Origin: Hibiscus mutabilis
Lineage: Eukaryota > Streptophyta > Magnoliopsida > Malvales > Malvaceae
DNA length: 64,000 nt
Direction of reading: 5' to 3'
Assembly (NCBI GenBank): GCA_019671005.1
Contig: CM033715.1
Location: forward strand, 9,176,001-9,240,000
This document shows, piece after piece, positions 31,073-40,882 of the stretch. Positions within the stretch are counted from its first letter, which is position 1. Each line of letters opens with the position of its first letter. The notes beneath the pieces were generated by a model, which was given only the letters and a program-made list of their open reading frames with translations, was not told the DNA's origin and did no database searches. Position numbers and translations under genes: made by a program.

Positions 31073-32686
31073 GGCAGCGGTCTACTATTTGCCTTAATTG
31101 TATGGTTTAACCAGTCCTTGAATGTCTTGTTTTAATGTTCCATTTTACTGTTAATTTCCATCGCTCCTAAGCAGAAGTTAGCATACAGGGTCTTTCGCAT
31201 TTTGTTGGGTAGAAGGGATGGGAATCCGAATCAGTCCATCCTTTTCTGTAAATTCGGGTTTTGTACCCGATACATGCTTCATTTAAACCCGGCTTTTATT
31301 AGTTTCTTTATTTCTATTGCTCCTCTATTCTTCATTTTTCCAACTTGCTTGTGTTTATGGTCCCCTGGCTGCTTTCAATGGTGGAGGGTGGTAATAGTGC
31401 GGTTGAGCTGGGATTTCATTGCCTTTATGCAGAAAGAAACATTAATGGGGACAGATTCAGGCCCTAGTGGAAATGGTAATAAGATACCAAGGTCCTGAAA
31501 AAAGTGGGGTCTGGTTCTCTCTTTTTTCTTTGATTTATCTACCTCTATCAAATCCATTGGCTTGACTAATTCGAACCGTTAATGTAGAGGCTCATGGGGG
31601 CGATCTTCCCAACTCCAATTGTTGCATTCACAACGCCATGACTCAGATCTCGACCTTGCTGGATTTGGCATTGCTACTTGATTTAGTTGTTTTATGAGGT
31701 CTCTGATATTGGAGATTCAGTTGAAGAAGGTATTGCCAGACCGGGCTTAGGTGTCAATGGTTAGATGAGAGCCACAATTGCAAAATTGACACAAATCTTA
31801 AAATAACAAAACCCATCCAAAATTCAACATGTGCTTGACGTGTTGAGTTAAGAAGGATTCCTTAATAGTTCAAAATGGAGATATTGTCTTGAATTAGTCT
31901 TTGTTCCTTGAGGAGGACAGGGGAACATAAACTCTTTCTACTTTCATAATTTGTTCATTTCCATTCAATGGGTAGAAAGTAGAAAATATGGTGATATAGA
32001 GATATTCCATGGTGCTGGATATTCTGCATTAATTCATGCAAATATGAATTGCCACTATGGAAAACCTGCAGGCATAGGCATTGCTTCCTATACAACAGGG
32101 GATGCAGCTCAAATGGTAGAGCGTTTTATACAAATTAACCACCCTAGTGATATATGTATGGATCTGGTGTTTGAGCTATCGGAAATTCAAACTTTCATAC
32201 CCCAAACAAGTCTTCTTGCAAATTGATCCAACCCCATTTTCAAATTGGGAAGAAAACGGAACTGTTGTATCGGATTGAACCGGAGTTGAACAGATTTCAG
32301 GAAGAAAACAGAACTGTTGTATCGGTAATGTCTTGAAAGTGGTTTTTTGTTAATTTTGTTTTTTGGTTGTTGGAGGATGAAGGTTTGGTGAGAATAGATG
32401 TAGAGTTTTTGGAGGAGAAAGGAGGGATGTTCTCCTTCTTGTCATTTTCACCGAGGGAGAGAACAGTCATTTGACGTAATGGTGGATTTTGGAGGAAGAT
32501 TTCAGTTCAAACTTTAAAGCTGCTTTGGGATTTTTCATTTTATTAAAAAAGATTTGGCTTATATTGGAGGGAATTTTGGTGGTTGAATCTGAAAAGAATG
32601 ATCTTAGCTTGGGAATATTTTATATAAACCTGCAGGCACTGCTTCAATAGTATTTTATTTAGTAAGTTTGATCACTGAGAGCGTCA
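31073..32686. other. ADC 3' flank, no gene recognised
   Basis: The first 100-200 bases are the probable 3' untranslated region of ADC, but no single clear polyadenylation signal stands out. Open frames at 31202-31498 and 31951-32226 have no recognisable domain. A 26-base tRNA-Ala-like block lies at 32098-32123. Confidence 0.45.
32098..32123 (+). pseudogene. tRNA-Ala 5' fragment
   Basis: GGGATGCAGCTCAAATGGTAGAGCG resembles the acceptor, D-arm and box A region of plant tRNA-Ala, but the anticodon arm and 3' half do not follow. Upstream it shares ACCTGCAGGCA and nearby sequence with the copy at 32687, so the two may be related by duplication. Confidence 0.45.
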
Positions 32687-32759
32687 GAGGATATAGCTTA
32701 GATGGTAGAGAGCTTGCTTAGCATGTGAGAGGTATGGGGATAGATACTCTGCAAGCCAA
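32687..32759 (+). pseudogene. Decayed tRNA-Ala(AGC) copy
   Basis: It lines up over about 73 bases with plant tRNA-Ala. Box A reads TAGCTTAGATGG, the anticodon loop reads CTTAGCATG with anticodon AGC, and the T-arm reads GGGGATAGATACTC. The last differs from the expected GGGGATCGATACCC at the invariant C and at the end. The 3' acceptor strand (AAGCCAA) does not pair with the 5' strand (GAGGATA). It is therefore a pseudogene or SINE-type derivative, not a working tRNA. Confidence 0.68.
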
Positions 32760-33002
32760 CTTATTGATTTTTTCTTCTTTATTCTCTCTTTGTAGTTTGT
32801 ACCCCAAGCTTAAAACAAAATAGTTTGTGTACCCAATTCAAGAAAAATTGTAAATACAATTACCGATTATTATAATAATAAATTTTACTTCCACATTTAT
32901 TTTTTTCACCTTCTCTTGGTAGGGAAATGGCGGCACGGAGACTTCACATTGAGCCTTTTGCTATTGAATTTTCCAATAAGTTTTAAGGTTAAGGACTTAA
33001 TT

Positions 33003-33275
33003 TTAGAGGGAAGGCTGCAGTTGTCTGCCACGCAATTCAGAGTGAACTGTTGAGGCCAATGGAACAAGGAAGTAGCTTTGGCCTTTGAAGAACAAAAACA
33101 GAAGTAAAACACCAACTATGAGTATGACCCAACCACCTTCCCCTCCTACTGCTTTGAGGGTAATGTCCGGCGGCAGACGAAGCCATGGTGGCCGCCGGCT
33201 CATGACATGTTCGATTTGATGACATATACAATCCAAAACAGGGTTTGGTGCATTGCCATTTACAATTGTAGACAT
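33003..33275 (-). CDS. Possible small membrane protein, unrecognised
   Basis: An open frame of 90 codons on the minus strand starting MSTIVNGNAPNPVLDC. It has a basic, Pro-rich stretch (SRRPPWLRLPPDI, about residues 26-38), then GGEGGWVILIVGVLLLFLFF (residues 44-63), a credible single membrane segment. The remainder looks less constrained. Two ATGs out of frame lie upstream near 33330. I do not recognise the family. The frame may be the first exon of a longer gene or a chance frame; composition before the membrane segment looks coding. Confidence 0.4.
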   Translation of the reverse strand: MSTIVNGNAPNPVLDCICHQIEHVMSRRPPWLRLPPDITLKAVGGEGGWVILIVGVLLLFLFFKGQSYFLVPLASTVHSELRGRQLQPSL

Positions 33276-33359
33276 TTAAGAAGTAAATGGAAAAGTGGCA
33301 GACTGGCAGCGTTGCCGAAGCATCATGCCACACTAAGATCTTCCTCACTAGTTTCTAAA

Positions 33360-34560
33360 AGGGGATAATTTAGGGGAGGCATGGAGTAATTTTACCATTT
33401 ATTAACTAAAATTTTTATAATACTGGGAGAAAAAGAAAACATTTACCAATTTATATGGTCAAGGGGCAATTTTACCTTTATTTAACTAAATTTTACAATT
33501 TAAGAATATAATGGAATAATTTTACTATACAAAACAATGTCGGAACTTAGAGCAAGAGTTGGGAGAATAAATCTTTTTTTTAAATTTAGAGGCTAGCGAA
33601 CATTTTTGAAAATTTTAAAAGTTCAACTAAATTTTTTAATAATTTCGAGATATTTAATCATAATTTTTTAAAAAAACCTAGAGAGAATTTAATTAGAAAA
33701 ATCAAATTTTTGAAGTTTAATATGAATTTTTAAAAATCTTGAGGGGTTAAATTTAAAAAAAAAATTAAAGACAAAATTTATATTTTTCAAAAGTTTGGGG
33801 GCCATGACCCCTCTAGTCTCGTAGAGGCTCCGCCCCTATTATCGAAGTCAAATATAATTTCTTTTGTATTATCTAAGTTCATTTATTATTACGTCAAATT
33901 CGTATATTATTATTTAAATTCCTATTAATTAAATTATCGCTAAATGATTTTAGTTGTTGAAGTATTGGAAACAAAAGATACTAAAAAAATTTAAAAAGTA
34001 AAATGAATAACGAACTCAACTACATGGTGTATTGGTAAATTATTTTTATAATTCATGGATTTTTGGTTTGGTTAATCTTAATTTTCACGTTTTTAAATTC
34101 GAATATTAGCTTACAATTTTTTTCATGAATGTTTTTTTTTAAATTAATTTATAGCTATAAAAATAATTAATAAATAATATTTTAGAGTTATTGCATTGTT
34201 TTTTAATATAAAATACTCATTTTATATTAAGTACTCTTTTTTTATTTAGGTTTAGAGAGATTTTTAACAGGCTTATAAAGATATTTGTTTTTGTATAATT
34301 TTTTTTATTAAATCATACTTATGCCAATAAAAATAAATAAAAAATTAAAATCTTCAAATTTATAAATCATAAATAGTTCAAAAACTACCATTTCAATCGA
34401 TTTCAGTTTTTTAATTTTGTTACTCAGCCCTATATCAGCTATCTAAATTTAAATTTAATATTAAAAAAAATCAAAATGAAATCATAATCTGGACCTACGT
34501 TTTGTCCATAAACGAGCCCAAAGCTAATCAGATTAAAAGAAGAAGAAGAAGCCCGATTAA
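33360..34560. other. Gene-less AT-rich stretch with a dispersed repeat
   Basis: Strongly AT-rich. The segment 33540-33840 ends GGGGGCCATGACCCCTCTAG and GGCTCCGCCCC, a pattern I recall at the ends of a common plant dispersed repeat; fragments at 13930-14500 look related. No gene or promoter was assigned except the last 60 bases before bTHX. Confidence 0.42.
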
Positions 34561-34624
34561 CGAATTATTTCAAGGGTTCTATTGTCCGCCTCCGTCCCTG
34601 GTAGTGAGTTTGTGAGCAGAGGAA

Positions 34625-34894
34625 ATGGCGATGATGCAGTGGTGCGGCGCGGTGGCAAGGAGAGTGACGATGAAGCAGTGGCCTCCTCTAGCACAGGCTT
34701 CGTCGAGTGAGGTAATGGCGGAGGCGGCGCCGACCCTTTGCGGCAGGGGTGACAAAAAGACAAAGAAAGGAAAGATATTCAAAGGATCGTATGGGAACGC
34801 CAGACCGAAGAAGGAGAAGACGATTGAACGAATCAAAGACAAGGTCGAAGTTCCCAGGTCCACCCCTTGGCCACTCCCCTTCAAGCTCATCTAA
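34625..34894 (+). CDS. Mitochondrial small-subunit ribosomal protein bTHX (S31)
   Basis: Encodes 89 residues in one exon, close to the size of plant mitochondrial bTHX. Residues 1-35 (MAMMQWCGAVARR...) are basic and hydrophobic with no acidic residue in the first 28, as in a mitochondrial presequence. Residues 39-89, CGRGDKKTKKGKIFKGSYGN through VEVPRSTPWPLPFKLI, carry the conserved bTHX core GRGDKKTKKGK. The protein binds the head of the small ribosomal subunit in bacteria and organelles. The start ATG is the first in a GC-rich context after a GAA-rich leader (34540-34555). Overlapping frames on the opposite strand are shadows. The 3' part of the transcript may be spliced, which cannot be seen here. 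No defect was found. Confidence 0.93.
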   Translation: MAMMQWCGAVARRVTMKQWPPLAQASSSEVMAEAAPTLCGRGDKKTKKGKIFKGSYGNARPKKEKTIERIKDKVEVPRSTPWPLPFKLI

Positions 34895-36347
34895 AAGCAG
34901 AGTAATTTTCTATTTTGTATTAGCTGTAATAATAAAGCTAAATTTTTGTACAATTTTTCTGGATTTTTTTATTATTTTCTTCATTTTATACTTTTGGGGT
35001 TTGAGCTTTAGGCATGGGGTTCTTGTTTCTGGAATCTGTTATGCAAACCCTAACTATTATGCAACAATTATTACTGGTTAAAGAAGCAGAACATGTGTAG
35101 ATAATTCTGTAGTGTAGTTAATGCTTCCGGTATAAGGAATGAGAATTAGAATGCAAATCAATACGATTTATTGAAATGTAAAACATATATTGGAACTTAT
35201 GTATAGTTTTTGTGTTCTTATGTGTACATAATTCTAAATAGATATACATGGAATTCGTGAGTTGTTTGTTTTACTCAATAATTTATAACAAACTATATGT
35301 TAATGGATCATTAGTTTTGCTGAATCGAATCTCTAGCGTTCCCTTATTGAGTTCGTCTGATACAATCCATAAAAATTGCTGGGAAGATAGCGATGTTCGG
35401 TGACACAGGTTGAAGAAACCTTGAATAGATGCCATCTAGAGTAAATGCTTTTGGATTCCATCTAAATTGCTGCTTGTAGTTCATTAGTAAAAAAAAATAC
35501 GAGTGAGATTATGATTTTCATGGTTTGATTAATTCTTTGTTTAGTTCTTGATTTATGGTTATAGGAAGAACAAGTTTATGGTTTTTTTACATATGGAAAG
35601 GGGAAGATATGAACTTGAATGCACTCCCCTGGTATAATTTTAGGCCGTAGTCTTCATATGATACATCAGAGTAATGCTATCTCTGGATATTGGTATTCAT
35701 ATATAATCTAAATGGATATAAGCTGTTTTCTTATTGGTTTCAATGCTAAATCCAATGTAGATGAGAACATGACATGGATTACGTTGTCTAAATGTTGTAG
35801 CCAAATAGGTGCACATAAATTTAGAGAAATAGTTTTCACAATCACAAGAAAGGATTTATGAGCAATGATCTTATCCAAAGAAAACCCAGACACATTGCGA
35901 CAAGGACATGAATGTTATTCGAGCTTCAGATCATTTCACTTTTAACAAATGCAGAGTAGTTGTTGCCTTTGATCCTTGGTTACATTAAAGAAGCAACCAA
36001 ACGGGAAAACACGGGAGAGAGACTCTTTAGTCTTTTCAATTTTCATCACTACCTACTATGTGATTGTGCATTGGGAGAGGATCGGAGCCTACGCATTGCG
36101 GATTAGGAGGAGACCGACATGTAAAAATATAACCCATAAAAAAACATTTATCACTTCCAACCTGCTATACAGGTGGAGAAGTAATTCTCTTCGACGTCCG
36201 ACAGTATTTTCAATATGAATCCATGAGATTTTTGCAACTAAACCTTTCAATAAAAGTGCTGCCAACCAGTAGCAAGTTGTTTGAGACAAACAAATGATGT
36301 AAGCATATGACTAACCTTTATTTCTTGGGAAAGGAAAGGTGTATGTT
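34895..36347. other. bTHX 3' flank, no gene recognised
   Basis: No coding region was supported. It presumably holds the bTHX 3' untranslated region and then intergenic DNA up to the 3' end of the complex I pseudogene at 36348. Confidence 0.45.
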
Positions 36348-36389
36348 TTACTCGTTGTCTTCTCGACCATAATCATACACAATCTCAAT
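36348..36389 (-). pseudogene. NDUFB9-like exon 4
   Basis: Fourteen codons ending in TAA, preceded by the acceptor GATGCAG. It encodes IEIVYDYGREDNE, the conserved C-terminus of plant B22 subunits. Confidence 0.85.
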
Positions 36390-36533
36390 CTGCATCAATA
36401 ATGAAAATTAAGAATGGATCCAAAAGATCTAGGTCAGTTAAGTAAGCAACACAGCACCACATTTATTGGATAAGGTACATGTGAAATGAAAGATATTGCA
36501 CACTGTTAGCAAGAAATGGATTGTAATAATTAC

Positions 36534-36590
36534 CCCAGATGGCGGAACAGGATTTCGAGTAAACTTGGAACCACCAGGAGCCCCATATAA
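36534..36590 (-). pseudogene. NDUFB9-like exon 3
   Basis: Nineteen codons between the acceptor AACTTGCAG and the donor GTAATT. It encodes APGGSKFTRNPVPPSG after LYG, where a Trp is usual (WAPGGSKF) but GGG stands instead of TGG. Confidence 0.85.
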
Positions 36591-37117
36591 CTGCAAGTTG
36601 ATATTATATGTGAGCTTCAAACTGGAAAATAAGAATTTCGTAAGAGACCTACCTATAGCCAGTCAAACCAATCACATGTCAGAACAAGTGCAAGACCTAA
36701 TCCACAACGGACCATAGGTGATAAACACAAGAATGTGTGTGGAAAAGAGATTCCACCAAGCAATAAGAGGCAAAGTGATAGAAATAGTTTGGTAGTATTT
36801 CTCTTCACCAACATCTGTAAGCATCGGGTTCTCAAGTAGCACGCTTCTCACAGTTAATATGGGTTCAGAGTTTACCCCATTTTCAGGAATTTGAACTGGT
36901 TTCCTCTCAATTGTTTCAAAAGAAATTTCAAAGAACGTATGCATTTGCAAGTTTATTCCACACAAGAATTATTGAGATGACATAAACTTTCAATATCTAA
37001 TCTCTTTTAGACAAGTCTAAGCATCAGAGGAAAAAGAAACTTTTTCGTATCCCCACTAATTCACCAAAACTCTCTTATGAAACAACCGAATCAACCATTA
37101 CACTAATCACTACTCAC

Positions 37118-37169
37118 CGATATAAGGGTTAGGATGCCGTCACTTATCATTAGTTGCTTCACCTGAAGC
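37118..37169 (-). pseudogene. NDUFB9-like exon 2, distal part
   Basis: From the insertion site to the donor GTGAGT. It encodes GEATNDK, a TGA stop where Trp is expected, and RHPNPYI. Bases 37165-37169 (GAAGC) are the target duplication. Confidence 0.82.
37165..37169 (+). repeat. Target-site duplication GAAGC (left)
   Basis: GAAGC directly before the LTR start TGTAGCG and again at 57615-57619 directly after the other LTR. The flanks together form exon 2 of the NDUFB9-like gene. Confidence 0.85.
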
Positions 37170-37725
37170 TGTAGCGTCTATTTTTGTGAAAAAGTCATTT
37201 CCTGCGAAAATTTAGAGTCGTCACCGATAATTTTAAAAGTTAGATCGGATACCAAAAAATAAAACTAGAAAAAATTTGAGTCCGGGAGTTAATTACGTAT
37301 GGGGAAGGATTAGCACCCCACTACGCCCAAAAATCGGTATCTACAGGTTCGCATCGTATTTATTAAAAAAAATAAACATTCGAGTTAATTTAATTTTAAT
37401 TCTTAAAATGCATGACAATTTAAAATTTGCCTTGATACTCAGGACAGTCAAGGGAGATAACACCTGAATGTCAGGATGTCACTCCCAATAGAATACCAGA
37501 ACAATAGGGCCTACACTATATATAACAGTTGTATGCGCGATCAATTAATTTGAAACAAAAATTAAATTACGAAAACAATATGTAAACGAAACTATAAATA
37601 AAATTAAAATGTAAACATAAATATAAACATTATTTAACATTATATATTATTACACGGTATATTAGAATCACTATAAACATACTATATATAATATAATTAT
37701 GTAATATTAATATAGTATACAAAAC

Positions 37726-37767
<42 letters not shown>

Positions 37768-38880
37768 TGTATTAGGGACTAAAACAATAGATTGGGGAGC
37801 CAAATTTAAAGTAATTAAAGGACCATATTGAATGTTTCTTAGAAGCCGAAGGACCATATGTGAGATTAGACCAAGGGGCAAGGAAGAAACAAAAATCAAC
37901 TAGTCGGAGGTCCTTAGTGTGTAACTTACCCATTTTGTTGGTTTATAACTTAAAAACAAGTTACCAGATTCATTTTCTTTGAATCGGCCGTACTCCCCTT
38001 TCTCTCTTCGTTTTCATATTTTTTCATACCCTAATACACAAAACCCTCTTTATAAACTTAGAACTCAAAACCCTTAATATCCGATTCGAACAACGGTAGC
38101 CTGGAGTTGGCTATGCACGGCGGCGAGGGTTCAGATACAAACTAAGGTAATATCAAATCGTTCCCCCTTTTCTTATTATTTTTTGTGTGCTTATACTCGA
38201 ATAAAAAAAGGTAAGAAAGTGTACCTCTTTTTTGTTGGAAACTTTACATCTGGGGTTTTCTTTTTTTTTTCGTTCGAACAAAAAAACTTTAGATATGGGG
38301 TTTTTTTGTATTCGATCCAAAAGCTTTCTTTTTTTGTTTCATCCGAACCGAAGTCCCCTTTTTCTTCTGGTTACCTTGGGTTTCTATACCTGTTAGATCT
38401 CTATATAAAATACCCCTCATTTATGGTTGATTTGGCTCTAATGATGAATTTCCAGAATAATAATCTTCTCTTTTTGAAGATTTGAGCGGTAGAGCAGGCG
38501 TGGCAGGACAGTGGCGGGCCAATGTGGCGTGCGTGGCGACCATGCAGGCGTTGAAAAGTCGTGCATGCGGCCACGCGCTAGGAAAGTGAAAAGGCCGCAG
38601 GGTGCGACGACAGCTAAAAACTTTAGGATATTAGGTTTTATTTTTTTAGGGGTTTTAGGGGTATTCTGGGTAATTAGGGTTATTTGTATGGGTATGGGTA
38701 ATGGGTCATATTTGTAATGGGTTTGAATTAATGGGTTATTGGGCTATTTGGGTTATTGGGTCATTTGGATTGTAATTTGGACTGAAATAATAATGGACTG
38801 ATTTGGGTTTTATTTGGATCTGTTTTTTTTAATTTTGAACGTGTTTAAGGTTTGGGTATGGACAAAAATGGGTAATTACA
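37170..38880 (-). repeat. 3' LTR of the Ogre/Tat-like element
   Basis: On the plus strand it runs from TGTAGCG to GGGTAATTACA. It matches 56019-57614 along its length, for example CCCTAATACACAAAACCCTC and ATTCGAACAACGG. It contains the GGGGAAGGATTAGCACCCC block at 37301-37319 and an AAT microsatellite at about 37728-37766, where the other LTR has an ATG microsatellite. Confidence 0.88.
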
Positions 38881-38896
38881 GTTGCCCCTCTTTGCT
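38881..38896 (-). other. Polypurine tract of the Ogre/Tat-like element
   Basis: On the minus strand GCAAAGAGGGGCAAC directly precedes the 3' LTR. It marks the element as minus-strand. Confidence 0.72.
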
Positions 38897-39094
38897 CATT
38901 ATTGTGTAATAGGAATAGAGCAAAGATAAAAGAACAACCATTTTTGTTCGGCCGGGTTTGAGGGTTTTTTTTTCCTGGCCGCCACTCCTTTGGGCTTCAG
39001 TCGGTCCTTCCGGCTGCTCCTGAAGGCAAAATCTTTAAAATTGAGTAATTCGTTGGAGAGACAAAGTCATCAAACTGGAAACTCGAGGTCACAA

Positions 39095-39593
39095 GTTCTT
39101 CCTATATAGAACTGTTCACTGTTATTCTGTTTGGAGCCTTGGAGGAACAAATTCTTCCTGTATAGAATTCAGCTTGTTTTTGGCAAAGTCATTGGGCCGC
39201 AAGTCCTTCCTATATGGAACTTTTCGCCTTCGATTACCAACGTTGTAGGTTCTCCCTATATATAACCTTCTGCATCCTGGGTGGTTTCTTCAAACTAAGA
39301 GTTCTCTCTATATAGAACTTCTCGTCTCAGAATCCTGAAGTAGATGTTTTTCATATATAAAACTTTCTACTTCAAAATCTTCTAAGCTATAGGTTCTTCT
39401 TGTATAGAACCTTTCTCTCTATGACGTGAATTTTTCAAGCTGCAAGTTCTTTCTATATAGAGCTTTTTTACCTTGGAGTATCCGACTTATGAGTTCTCCC
39501 TATATAGAACTTCTTACTTTGAAATCTTAGGACTACTAGTTCTTCCTATATAGAACTTTCATCTTGCAGTTACGAATTCTTCCTATATAAAAT
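39095..39593. repeat. Array of eleven short palindromes
   Basis: Eleven copies of GTTCTTCCTATATAGAAC or a close variant start at 39095, 39151, 39203, 39248 (shifted by two), 39301, 39345, 39393, 39446, 39493, 39539 and 39576, with spacings of 37 to 56 bases. Between copies the sequence is not repeated. Each has the inverted ends GTTCT and AGAAC around TCCTATAT. Lies in the 3' non-coding region of the Ogre/Tat-like element. Confidence 0.9.
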
Positions 39594-40116
39594 TGTTTTC
39601 AACAGCAGCACCCTGTTCTCTGATGTCACAAGTATCAGCAATTTCTACCGCTTTTCGCATGCTGAAGAATGGAAATATTCAAAATGATGCCCCAATTTCT
39701 GATCATCTTGGCACCATTAATCGAATATCATGGTCAGGTTTGACTCTTGCTTCTTTGTTAAGATCTACTTCCCCAATTGCGCAGATCTAATCTCCCTCTG
39801 ATTCTTGAATACATGTCAGGAAAACAACCAAGATATCCCAAATAATATGAGTTAGCATGCTACTAATCTTAGGGATGCCTATTTTATATGATGTACGGAT
39901 AATGGTATCTCGATGACATTTTCGCTTTGATCGGGCGATGTTGATTTTCTTGCTATTTCATTCTCTTTCCTTCTTCTCGTGATGGCAACACCCAATCTCA
40001 CGTACGGGTTCAACCTTTTGACCTTTTCTATTGAATTTGAGAGTCCATTCTAAAGTGTCTTTTCAGGTTTTCACTTTAAATTTATTTTCGCGAAGTGCCT
40101 TTATTCGGGTTTTCCT

Positions 40117-40190
40117 TTTCGTCTTTTTCTTCTTTTTTCTTTCTTTCTTCTTCTTTTTTTTCTTCTTTTTTTCTTTTCTTTTTTCTTTTA
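40117..40190 (+). repeat. Polypyrimidine tract
   Basis: About 70 bases almost entirely of C and T, ending CTTTTAG. On the element's own strand it is a polypurine tract. A second T-rich run lies at 40800-40885. Confidence 0.72.
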
Positions 40191-40882
40191 GAACCTCACC
40201 TTGAAATCCTTATGTCCTTGTAGTTGCCATCTTCTTGCTTTTTCTTGGACAAGTTTACGTTTAGATGACACTCGTTGCCCCATTTTGGCGTATTCTGAAA
40301 ACTTGACGCTTGAGGTCCTCTCGTGAGTGTTCTTTGGCATGTAAGATCCTTTGTACCGAGGTCAATTCTTCCCTTGAATCATATGCACTTTGTAGGCTAG
40401 AACTAGAACAAAATAATTCCAAGAAATCTTTTGCTTTAAATCTATGTTAACTTACTTACAGGATGTTCGAGAAAACAATAAAAGATGACAAAAATAATAT
40501 TTTATTAGTAAGATGTAAATCTGATACAACTCAAAATGTCATGGCAAACATGAGACGAAAGAAGACAAAAGGCGATACAAAGTCCCAAGTATCCATTCAT
40601 GAATGATGTGTGAGCTCATCATCAGAGGTAGAATCTTTGCCTCAAGCTCTTATACAAAGCATTGGCATTTTTCGAGAGGGTTTGCTTGTTGGATGCCCCA
40701 TCTCAAAATTCATTTGAGCCGCCCTTTACGAGTTTTCAACTCAAATCCTTTATCGGTTTCAAGAAGCCATGTTCGAGTTTTCATCTTGAACCTCCCATTT
40801 TTCTTTTTCCTTTTCTCTTTTTTTCTTATTTATTTATTTTTTTACTTTTTTATTTCTTTTTTCTATTTTCATTTCTCTTCAA

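Noticed and set aside
34557..35081. Frames overlapping bTHX on both strands
   Set aside because: Shadows of the bTHX frame; no domains.
36672..36965. 97-codon minus-strand frame beginning near MHTFFEISFETIE, considered as an exon of the NDUFB9-like gene
   Set aside because: It does not match NDUFB9, lies between exons 2 and 3 without a usable AG acceptor, and the true exon 2 end and exon 3 are accounted for on either side. It is most likely intron sequence.
37630..37899. 89-codon frame with a long Tyr run
   Set aside because: The Tyr run is the AAT microsatellite read on the minus strand, inside the Ogre-like LTR.
39050..39600. Possible CRISPR-like array (regular repeats with unique spacers)
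   Set aside because: The repeats are imperfect palindromes inside a plant retrotransposon, spacers vary in length and there is no cas gene; this is eukaryotic DNA.
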